Source: Chrysogorgia sp. JL179-B06
Lineage: Eukaryota > Cnidaria > Anthozoa > Scleralcyonacea > Chrysogorgiidae
DNA length: 64,000 nt
Assembly: GCA_035772405.1 (NCBI GenBank)
Contig: JAYKKM010000221.1
Span: 1,601,001-1,665,000 of the forward strand
Reading direction: 5' to 3'
Positions 8,284-15,196 of this stretch are shown here, piece after piece. Each line of letters starts with the position of its first letter. The stretch's first letter is position 1. The notes below the pieces were generated by a model. It saw only the letters and a list, made by a program, of their open reading frames with translations, did not search any database and was not told the DNA's origin. A program made the position numbers and the translations under genes.

Positions 8284-8970
8284 TCATTGTGGAAATCGTC
8301 GTTCGTTGTTAAATATCCGCTGAAGCTCTAAGTTTTCAAGATGAGTCTTCGAGCTCTCATGTCTTGAGCGACATATTGGGCTATTGGTGGCCACACCGCA
8401 TGGGTAACAGGCGTACGCGCTTTCATCTCTCGCAAAGTGTCTGTGGGCGGGCGAGAGTACGTGGTCCCTGATATCATCCGCACCCAGTATCTCATTACAC
8501 CCCACCTTGCAAACGTGAACGTCGCGGTTTGCGGCGAGCTCTAGCCACGCTTTGGCTTTGGTTGGGCATGGTTTCCACATAAGGGTCGCTAAGAACACTT
8601 GGAGGAGATTACCGAGTAATGTGGCGTTGGACTCACGAGGGTTGCTCAAGTAGACACCACTCGCTAACATAAGGTATTTGAATGGTGAGTAACACCACAC
8701 AGGGATTATGTCAGCTAACACACCAGCGAGCTCGTTGGCTCTATCTTCTCGAAGATCGATCCAAGCGTCGAGAAGATACCTCGTATGGCGGATCTGAGAG
8801 CCAAGCCGTTTTGGTGGCCCTTCAGGGTCGGGGTCGAACATTGTGTATGTTGAGAAGTACTCGTTTAAGACGATAGGTCCAGAGGCGCCTTGTAGGGTAG
8901 GCACACTGATAAAGGCTGTTCTCAGCATGTTGGCAATATCTTCTTCGCTGATTTCTCGGGCTTGAGTCAT
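8284..8970 (-). CDS. Unknown protein with two zinc-binding motifs, paired with TK
   Basis: A 228-residue protein of unknown function. The C-terminal 80 residues contain two Cys/His clusters: CKVGC with a later HVLSPAHRH, then CYPCG with RHESSKTH, which look like two degenerate C2H2 fingers. The first 140 residues are helical with a WCYSPFKYLMLASG core. It immediately precedes TK on the same strand, and in copy B (245 residues) the two genes overlap by 17 bp, so they form a two-gene unit. A nucleic-acid-binding role is plausible from the fingers only. Confidence 0.7.
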   Translation of the reverse strand: MTQAREISEEDIANMLRTAFISVPTLQGASGPIVLNEYFSTYTMFDPDPEGPPKRLGSQIRHTRYLLDAWIDLREDRANELAGVLADIIPVWCYSPFKYLMLASGVYLSNPRESNATLLGNLLQVFLATLMWKPCPTKAKAWLELAANRDVHVCKVGCNEILGADDIRDHVLSPAHRHFARDESAYACYPCGVATNSPICRSRHESSKTHLENLELQRIFNNERRFPQ

Positions 8971-9020
8971 TATGTTATACTCTCAGAAAAAATCCTAATT
9001 TTTTAGTGCGTTTGGTCTGG

Positions 9021-9075
9021 AACTGTGAGATACCTGTGAGGTCAACTGTGAGACACCTGTGAGGTCAACTGTGAG
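9021..9075. promoter_or_regulatory. Divergent promoter region with 23-bp tandem repeats
   Basis: The 131-bp gap between the divergent zinc-protein/TK unit and the small membrane-protein block contains two full and one partial copy of a 23-bp repeat beginning AACTGTGAGA and ending CTGTGAGGTC. Copy B retains the array at 22476..22530 with almost no change, although neighbouring coding sequence there has decayed. This suggests a binding-site array controlling both directions. The function is inferred from position and conservation. Confidence 0.5.
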
Positions 9076-9101
9076 TAAGATAACACGTGATAATGTATTA
9101 G

Positions 9102-9449
9102 ATGGTTGAAGACTCACAGACGGCTGTCGACGCTAAGATCACGGCTGATGTGAAAAGTGTTAAGGTGAAGGACCCAAAGCGCGTCGCTGCTGGTAAAAAG
9201 TTGGCTGAGATATCGAAAGCCGCGAAAGAAAAAAAAATGCGTGAAATGATAGTCAACGAAGAGCAGGGTGGTGAGTGGAGCTATGGTTACATTGTTGGAA
9301 CACTTGGTGTTATCGTTGCTGCTGCTTCATTGTGGTACACAATTAGTAGTGAAAAAGAAACACGACTAGAACCTGTGAGTACTACAGCATCACCCGCGTC
9401 AGAAAATCGTAGAACTTGTCGTCCAGCGTTAGACACGTTTGATTCTTAA
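9102..9449 (+). CDS. Small single-pass membrane protein with KDPKRVAAGKKLAE motif
   Basis: A 115-residue protein. Residues 20-50 are basic, with the motif VKDPKRVAAGKKLAEISKAA; residues 64-82 form one membrane span (GYIVGTLGVIVAAASLWYTI); and the tail is Ser/Thr-rich. It starts the plus-strand block that leads to DNA polymerase. The copy B equivalent is disrupted by a small internal duplication. I have the impression that the basic motif recurs beside Polinton genes in cnidarians; the function is unknown. Confidence 0.75.
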   Translation: MVEDSQTAVDAKITADVKSVKVKDPKRVAAGKKLAEISKAAKEKKMREMIVNEEQGGEWSYGYIVGTLGVIVAAASLWYTISSEKETRLEPVSTTASPASENRRTCRPALDTFDS

Positions 9450-9464
9450 ACAAAACACACGACA

Positions 9465-9707
9465 ATGTATATGACTGCGATCGATCGAAAAGAACTTATG
9501 AACGAATTGTACGATGCGCTACTTGTCACGACTGGTGCTGTGGCAGTGAGTATGATTTCTAAAAGGGCTTTGGGAGAACCATTGGGAACACCAGAGACTG
9601 TGAAAGGCACAGTGAAACTTGCTGCGGCTGTTGGTGCAGGAACGCTGTTAGTAAAATGGTTGCAATCAAAAAAGTGGATACCGACAGATCCATTCAAATC
9701 AACGTAA
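9465..9707 (+). CDS. Small two-span membrane protein
   Basis: An 80-residue protein with two hydrophobic segments (YDALLVTTGAVAVSMIS and VKLAAAVGAGTLLVKW) around a LGEPLGTPETVKG hairpin, ending PTDPFKST. Copy B conserves it nearly residue for residue. A second in-frame ATG at 9471 aligns with the copy B start and may be the real one. It lies 15 bp after the KDPKR protein and 4 bp before the coiled-coil membrane protein. Function unknown, probably a virion or replication-site membrane component. Confidence 0.72.
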   Translation: MYMTAIDRKELMNELYDALLVTTGAVAVSMISKRALGEPLGTPETVKGTVKLAAAVGAGTLLVKWLQSKKWIPTDPFKST

Positions 9708-9711
9708 GTTA

Positions 9712-10152
9712 ATGGTGAGTGTTGTGGCTGGAGGGATATTTAATGCAGTGGCTTTTGCAGGCGCTGGCTTTATGTTTTCAAAGTTTAATCACACAGGCTA
9801 TGAAGCTGAGATGAAAAGACATAACCATGCGTTGGAACAGCTAGCCAGTGCGAAAGAAGTGTGGTATGAGAATGAGGTCGCTAAGAAAGATAAGATCCAG
9901 CGTTTGCGACAACGGCTCTCTGATGCTAATGCTGACATCAATGACACAAACCACGCGTTGGAAGAACTTAGAAGCGTAATGACCATACAGCACAGCGGAC
10001 GAGTGTTCGCTGACCTCCCGAAGATTGCGGATTACTACCAACCAAGTGCGGAAATGAAGGAATACCAATTATTGTTTGTTAGCGCGCTAGGTTTGGGTAG
10101 TGGAATAGTGGTGTGGGTGCTAACTCGGCAAAAAAATGTTGGAGTAGTATAA
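9712..10152 (+). CDS. Two-span membrane protein with central coiled coil
   Basis: A 146-residue protein with an N-terminal hydrophobic segment (residues 3-22), a charged helical middle of about 85 residues with coiled-coil character (GYEAEMKRHNHALEQLASA and RLRQRLSDANADINDTNHAL), and a C-terminal membrane span (residues 116-137, LLFVSALGLGSGIVVWVL). The copy B product is seven residues shorter at its C-terminus. A spanning topology with an internal coiled coil would suit a fusion or membrane-scaffold role, but no known family is recognised with certainty. Confidence 0.72.
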   Translation: MVSVVAGGIFNAVAFAGAGFMFSKFNHTGYEAEMKRHNHALEQLASAKEVWYENEVAKKDKIQRLRQRLSDANADINDTNHALEELRSVMTIQHSGRVFADLPKIADYYQPSAEMKEYQLLFVSALGLGSGIVVWVLTRQKNVGVV

Positions 10153-10157
10153 GAGTG

Positions 10158-10781
10158 ATGGACAAACTTATGAGGCAGATGAGCTATGGTTACACAATTG
10201 ACGAAATCGCGAGTGAGACGCAAACTGAGTGTGGAGACACCTTCAGAATTTACTACTGCTTGGATTGCGACGTTGTGAAACATGTGACTGACTGTGGTGG
10301 GTACGCGTGTCCAAAGTGTGGCGACATCGAATGGGGTTACACTCAGAGTTACAGCGACATGAGACTCACGCGACTAAAAAGCGTTCACAAACGGTCTTGG
10401 TGGATGGGGAGGAGACTACGGAACGTTGTGAAGGGTGAACACCTTGAGTTGATAAAAGAGGACTTCCTGAAAGTTGTCAATGCGTTGTACTCATGCAATT
10501 TGGTAAAGGGTAGAAATGTCAGCAGATATGGATACTACATTATTAGGTTGTGTCATAGAAGACGAGTCAAGACACTCAAGAAGGTGTCAGACCTCAAAGA
10601 CGGGAGGGTGAAAGACTTGTTTGACGACAATTTGTTTGGGGTGGTGTACCCAATGCTGGGATGGTGCGAAAGTGGTGACAATTATTACGACGAGTGGTTT
10701 AGGAAAAAAACAAGTGTAGTGTATATAGAAGCCAATGAGTCGGACTGTGAAAAATTCAGTGACAAAAAGACGGGCGCATAA
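10158..10781 (+). CDS. Zinc-ribbon protein upstream of polymerase
   Basis: A 207-residue protein. Near residues 30-60 it has a treble of Cys pairs (YYCLDCD, then CGGYACPKCGD), a zinc ribbon, followed by a basic helical region (RLKSVHKRSWWMGRRLRN) and an acidic C-terminus. The layout (zinc ribbon then basic helices) recalls poxvirus late-transcription-factor-like proteins found in several Polinton and virophage lineages, but the key motifs are too divergent for a firm call. The 3' end overlaps the start of the polymerase frame by 47 bp, suggesting coupled expression. In copy B the gene is cut after about 124 residues by the repeat-array junction. Confidence 0.65.
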   Translation: MDKLMRQMSYGYTIDEIASETQTECGDTFRIYYCLDCDVVKHVTDCGGYACPKCGDIEWGYTQSYSDMRLTRLKSVHKRSWWMGRRLRNVVKGEHLELIKEDFLKVVNALYSCNLVKGRNVSRYGYYIIRLCHRRRVKTLKKVSDLKDGRVKDLFDDNLFGVVYPMLGWCESGDNYYDEWFRKKTSVVYIEANESDCEKFSDKKTGA

Positions 10782-13700
10782 GACGAGTGCAGCCGTTGTC
10801 AATTCACTAACAGATGAAGCGACCAACGTTCACGGCTTCTTTAGAGATCAGGAAGGACAACGTGTAGTCGAAGACCTCACACCGTCGACGCATCTGTTGG
10901 ATCGAGCACTGAGAGGGTTCACAAGGTCTTATGGAGTCGAGGTAATTGACGACAGAGACATCAATCAGGTAAATGGTAGTAGAAGCGCTGTCACTAACCT
11001 TTTGAGACGTGAATTAGGTGAGACCAACGGAATGAAAGTGGTGGAGACAGTCAAGGTCACTTTTGAGAAAATTTTAGAACTCGATAAGACCACATACAAA
11101 ACCGCCTACTTTAACAGCGAAACGTTCGTCGTCATTAACGAGCACGACATCGAGGGTGTCGCCAATCGTGGATCGGAGCAGATTTTGACGCGGATAGCTG
11201 GGTGGTTATCTGAGGGGTCTGGATGGACTATCGACAAAATAGATGCACACTACGTCAACGTCGCTATTTACAGACCTTTGCATGGGAGTAGCTACATTGC
11301 GTTGCCAAAGGAGTTGCGCAATAGTATGAAGGGTCTGATAAACGTAAATAACGATGATGACAACGAGTGCTTTAGATGGTGTCACCTTGCGCATAAGTTT
11401 CCTGTTGGAAAAAACTCTGACAGAACGTCAAAATACGTCAGACATGTCAGTAAGCTGAATTATGACGGAATCGACTTCCCAGTATCAGTCAAAGACTACA
11501 ACAAGATCGAGAAGGCGAACGATATTAGCATTAATGTTTTTGGGTACGAAAATAAGCAGCCATTCCCTGTGTACGTTTCTAAGGAGACGTGTCCTGACCA
11601 TATGGACCTATTGTTGATAACTAATGACGTGGGCAACAAGCATTATGTGTATATTCGTGACTTCAACAAATTCATGTACCGTCAGACAAAGTATAAGGCG
11701 AGAAAGCACTTTTGTAGATATTGCCTGCAGTGTTTTACCCGAGCGGACGTGCTTGAAAGTCACATTGAAGTATGTTTGGTCATTAATGGGAAGCAAGCTA
11801 TTAAAATGCCGCAAAAAGGTACGAGGGTGAAATTCGAGAATTTTAGTAGGCAGCTAAACGTACCATTTGTGGTGTACGCAGACTTCGAGGCTATCACACA
11901 GAAGGTGCACACAACAACACCATCGAGCGAGTGTAGCTACACAAACGCTTACCAGAGGCATGTCGACTGTGGTTATGGGTATAAACTGGTTTGTTGTTAT
12001 GACAACGAGTACAGTAAGCCAGTGAAAGTGTATCGCGGTGAAAACGCAGTCAACAAGTTCATTGTGGAGATGTTAGAAATTGTCGAATATTGTAAAGAGA
12101 CATCTGAGAGTCACTTTAACAAAGAAATGATACTGACTGACGCCGATAAGAAGAACTTTGACGAGGCTAAAAGTTGCCATATTTGCAGTGTTGAGTACAC
12201 TGGCGCTGACGTTAGAGTGAGAGACCACTGTCACGTGTCAGGTAAGTACAGAGGGTCCGCACATCGTCAGTGTAATGTGAACTTTAAGTTGACCGATAAA
12301 ATACCCGTGATCTTTCATAACTTACGTGGCTATGATAGTCATTTCATCATGCAGGAGATTGGTAAGTTTGGTCAAGACATAAATGTGATACCAAACAACA
12401 TGGAGAAGTACATGGCGTTCATGCTTGGAAAAAACTTAGTATTTTTGGACAGCTTTCAGTTCATGAGTAGTGGTCTAGACAACTTGGTGAGGAACCTACC
12501 AAGGGACGCTTTCAAATACACGTCAGAAGTGTTTCGCGATGAGGGGTTGGCACTCATGACAAGAAAGGGGGTCTACCCCTATGATTATATGGGCTCCTTT
12601 GAAAAATTTGATGAAAGCGAGTTACCCTCTAAAAAAGACTTTTACAGCGTTCTGAATGACGAGCATATTACGGAAGAAATGCATGAGCGCGCCATCGATG
12701 TGTGGGACTACTTCGACGTTAAAAATATGGGTGGGTATCACGACCTGTATTTGAAAAGCGATGTGCTCTTGCTCGCCGACGTTTTTGAGAACTTTAGAAA
12801 GACATGTCATCGCGAGTATAAATTAGACCCTTGCCATTATTTCACATCGCCTGGATTGGCTTGGGACGCCATGCTAAAGATGACTGGAGTAGAACTCGAA
12901 TTATTGTCCGACATCGACATGTTCCAGTTTGTAGAATTAGGTATGCGTGGTGGTGTGAGCTACATATGCAACAGACATGGTGTGGCGAATAATAAGTACA
13001 TGGAAGGGTATGACAAAGAGCAAGAGTCGAAGTATTTGATGTACCTTGACGCCAACAATTTGTATGGATGGGCAATGAGTCGAAGTCTACCTACGGGTGG
13101 TTTTAAATGGTTGACTGAGAAAGAAATAGAAAAAGTTAATCTGCACGACTATCACAACAATAGTAAAAAGGGCTTACTGCTTGAGGTTGACTTGGAGTAC
13201 CCAGCCCATTTGCATGACCTACACAACGATTACCCGTTGGCTCCCGAGAAGATGGAGATAACCGTTGACATGTTGTCGGAGTACTGCACGAAAATCAAAA
13301 ATAAGTTTAACGTGAGTGTTGGTGGTGTGAAAAAGTTGGTGACTAATTTGATGGACAAAAAAAAGTATGTGTGTCACTACGGAAATCTGCAGTTGTATAT
13401 GGATCTTGGATTAAAAATCAATAAGATTCACAGGGTCCTGCAGTTTGACCAGTCCAAGTGGTTAGGCAAGTACATCGACTTTAACACAGTCAAAAGAACC
13501 GCGGCTAAGAACGCTTTTGAGAAGGACTTCTTCAAGTTGATGAACAACAGTGTCTTCGGAAAAACGATGGAAAACTTGAGGAAGCGTGTGGACGTAAGAT
13601 TAGTGACCACTGCGAAGAAATTAGAAAAGCTTGTCTCGAAGCCGACGTTTGTGTCTTGCAAAATATTTAGCGAGAACTTAGTTGCTGTCCATAAGGTTAA

Positions 13701-14346
13701 AGAAACGCTGACACTAAATAGACCTGCATATGTGGGTATGTGCATACTAGACTTGAGTAAAACGCTGATGTACAATTTTCACTACAATTATATTATGAAA
13801 AAGTACTCTAGCGACACCTGTAGATTGCACTTCACTGACACTGACAGTCTGTTGTACTCAATCAAAACTGACGACGTTTATTCCGACTTTATGATGGAGT
13901 GCGAAAAGTTCGACAATAGCGACTACCCTGCAGACAGCCCATTCTTTTTTATAGAGAATAAGAAAGTTATTGGGAAGATGAAGGACGAGTGCGCTGGAAC
14001 ACCAATTATTGAGTTCGTCGGGTTGCGCAGTAAAATGTACAGCTATTTGAAAGAGGGTGGAGGTGGTGGGAAAACCGCTAAAGGTATTAGAAAGAATATA
14101 ATTAAAAAAGTGATCAAGCACGAAGATTACAAAAGCGTGCTACTAGAGCAGAAACAATTGCGACACACAATGAAGACCATTAGAAGTGTCAAACATCAGC
14201 TCGGTAGCTACGAAATTAATAAAGTATCGCTATCCTGCTTCGACGATAAACGATACCTTTTAGAAAATGGTATTGACTCCTACGCATATGGTCACAAAAA
14301 CATTGTAGTGAGAGACACCACTGAAAACAGTGAGCAAACGGACTAA
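10735..14346 (+). CDS. POLB: Polinton DNA polymerase B with embedded endonuclease-VII-like domain
   Basis: Replicates the element, presumably by protein priming. The 1203-residue protein has an N-terminal region of about 300 residues typical of this polymerase lineage and a C2H2-like cluster (CRYC, then HIEVC, near 325-350). ExoI is VVYADFEAI (Asp about 383). An HNH/endonuclease-VII-like insert follows near 482-515 (CHIC, then RDHCHVSGKYRG, then HRQCN). ExoII is HNLRGYDSH, ExoIII is SDVLLLAD, polymerase motif A is LDANNLYG (about 772), motif B is KLMNNSVFG (about 939) and motif C is FTDTDS (about 1035). All catalytic residues appear present. The stop codon lies inside the start of the terminal repeat. 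No copy remains in B within the window. Confidence 0.95.
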   Translation: MSRTVKNSVTKRRAHKTSAAVVNSLTDEATNVHGFFRDQEGQRVVEDLTPSTHLLDRALRGFTRSYGVEVIDDRDINQVNGSRSAVTNLLRRELGETNGMKVVETVKVTFEKILELDKTTYKTAYFNSETFVVINEHDIEGVANRGSEQILTRIAGWLSEGSGWTIDKIDAHYVNVAIYRPLHGSSYIALPKELRNSMKGLINVNNDDDNECFRWCHLAHKFPVGKNSDRTSKYVRHVSKLNYDGIDFPVSVKDYNKIEKANDISINVFGYENKQPFPVYVSKETCPDHMDLLLITNDVGNKHYVYIRDFNKFMYRQTKYKARKHFCRYCLQCFTRADVLESHIEVCLVINGKQAIKMPQKGTRVKFENFSRQLNVPFVVYADFEAITQKVHTTTPSSECSYTNAYQRHVDCGYGYKLVCCYDNEYSKPVKVYRGENAVNKFIVEMLEIVEYCKETSESHFNKEMILTDADKKNFDEAKSCHICSVEYTGADVRVRDHCHVSGKYRGSAHRQCNVNFKLTDKIPVIFHNLRGYDSHFIMQEIGKFGQDINVIPNNMEKYMAFMLGKNLVFLDSFQFMSSGLDNLVRNLPRDAFKYTSEVFRDEGLALMTRKGVYPYDYMGSFEKFDESELPSKKDFYSVLNDEHITEEMHERAIDVWDYFDVKNMGGYHDLYLKSDVLLLADVFENFRKTCHREYKLDPCHYFTSPGLAWDAMLKMTGVELELLSDIDMFQFVELGMRGGVSYICNRHGVANNKYMEGYDKEQESKYLMYLDANNLYGWAMSRSLPTGGFKWLTEKEIEKVNLHDYHNNSKKGLLLEVDLEYPAHLHDLHNDYPLAPEKMEITVDMLSEYCTKIKNKFNVSVGGVKKLVTNLMDKKKYVCHYGNLQLYMDLGLKINKIHRVLQFDQSKWLGKYIDFNTVKRTAAKNAFEKDFFKLMNNSVFGKTMENLRKRVDVRLVTTAKKLEKLVSKPTFVSCKIFSENLVAVHKVKETLTLNRPAYVGMCILDLSKTLMYNFHYNYIMKKYSSDTCRLHFTDTDSLLYSIKTDDVYSDFMMECEKFDNSDYPADSPFFFIENKKVIGKMKDECAGTPIIEFVGLRSKMYSYLKEGGGGGKTAKGIRKNIIKKVIKHEDYKSVLLEQKQLRHTMKTIRSVKHQLGSYEINKVSLSCFDDKRYLLENGIDSYAYGHKNIVVRDTTENSEQTD

Positions 14347-14432
14347 TTCGCAAAACGACTGGCTATTTGTTAGTCAATGTTGTTAGCCAATCAAAAGAGC
14401 GCCATTTCGCTATCCACTTGGATAAAACATCA

Positions 14433-14464
14433 CCACTAGAATCAAAATCTAGTGGTTTTTTTTT
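14433..14464 (+). terminator. Stem-loop followed by T-run in terminal repeat
   Basis: Perfect 8-bp stem CCACTAGA/TCTAGTGG with a 7-nt loop followed by nine Ts. It lies 87 bp after the polymerase stop and is conserved in the other terminal repeat (34774..34804) with compensating loop changes. It resembles a transcription terminator or RNA 3'-end structure; with polymerase III a T-run alone would suffice, so a processing signal is an alternative. Confidence 0.4.
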
Positions 14465-14784
14465 CGCGCGTGAATTGAGACAACAGCAGAACGCGTCGGT
14501 TGAAATGACACTCTCTATTTTTTAATATGTGGGAGTGAGCTCGTACCACATTTTATTTTTTTAACACGCGAAAATGTTGAAATGACACTTTCTATTTTTT
14601 CCTAAATGTAATTTGACATAAATTTGTGAGAATTTTGAAACGACGCTCTCTATTTTTTTAAATATGGCTAAAATGGTGCCAAATTTAGTATAAACTTGGT
14701 ATTGTTTCGCTAGTCTCGCGTGTGTTTGACATCAATTTAGTAGAAAACGTGTGAGGGGTGTCTAGATTGACTAACGATCGTTGT

Positions 14785-14952
14785 AGTAGTATAGCAAGTA
14801 GGGCTGCGAGCTTATTCGACGTCAAACGTGAATATAAACACCAAAACATCGTCAAATTTGTCGAATCGCGATTTGGCAAATTTGGTGACGTTTTGGTATT
14901 TATATTCACGGTTGAGGTCGATTGAGCTCGCAGCCCTACTTGCTATACTACT
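14785..14952. repeat. 168-bp terminal palindrome of copy A
   Basis: Left arm begins AGTAGTATAGCAAGTAGGGC and the right arm is its near-perfect reverse complement ending CTACTTGCTATACTACT, with a small central asymmetry and an internal AT-rich repeat around CAAATTTG. The palindrome forms the physical end of the element and could fold into a long hairpin. Copy B has the same structure at 35031..35199. Confidence 0.85.
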
Positions 14953-15018
14953 AAGCTACAAAACGAATACGAGCCTTGTACTATTAAATTCCAGCTTCTC
15001 TGTTTGTTATATTTGTAG

Positions 15019-15196
15019 TGTGCGTGTGCGAGTGACGGCGAGAATGAAGATGATGGTCAGATGGTGTACATGTACCAAACACTTCTAGCCGAGGCTCACA
15101 ATGACAATCGCCATCGTCTGCCGATAGTTCTCCCAACCAAGCTAGTTCTCCCGAGTAGGTGTATCGGCTGTCGCCAACGTGGCTTCATCTGTGCAT
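15019..15196 (+). CDS. Putative host exon next to the Polinton end
   Basis: Open frame bounded by an acceptor-like TTATATTTGTAG at 15018 and a donor-like CAT|GTAAGTC at 15197. The 59-codon segment encodes an acidic start, a hydrophobic LPIVLPTKLVLP stretch and a Cys cluster of the form CIGCRQRGFICAC. I do not recognise the gene. It is 66 bp outside the element terminus, so copy A may sit in an intron. It could also be a fragment of another mobile element. Confidence 0.35.

Larger units (their letters stand above)
1..14952. mobile_element. Polinton/Maverick copy A, left end outside the window
   Basis: Large self-synthesising DNA transposon recognised by the co-occurrence of a chromodomain integrase, family-B DNA polymerase and penton-like capsid protein, bounded on the right by a terminal repeat ending in ACTACT (AGTAGT read inward). 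Known Polintons have long terminal inverted repeats with AG termini. All visible genes are intact. The major capsid and packaging ATPase expected next to the membrane-protein genes would lie left of base 1; they are seen in copy B. Gene order and content are collinear with copy B in inverse orientation. Confidence 0.93.
14318..14952. repeat. Right terminal inverted repeat of copy A
   Basis: About 635 bp shared, with gaps, with the MCP-side end of copy B (34266..35199). Conserved blocks are the ACTGAAAAyAGTGAG stretch overlapping the last codons of polymerase, a stem-loop plus T-run, the stretch TTTGACATCAATTTAGTAG, and the terminal palindrome. Because the polymerase-side end of A matches the capsid-side end of B, these are the two ends of an inverted-repeat-flanked element. 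Outer terminus ACTACT, i.e. AGTAGT inward, as expected for Polintons. The same coordinates hold no gene after 14346. Confidence 0.85.

Noticed and set aside
14953..14958. Six-base target-site duplication for copy A or B
   Set aside because: The opposite ends are off the window (A) or deleted (B), so no duplication can be verified.
14828..15088. Plus-strand frame across the terminal palindrome
   Set aside because: It arises from the AT-rich palindromic arms and ends in an unrelated host segment.
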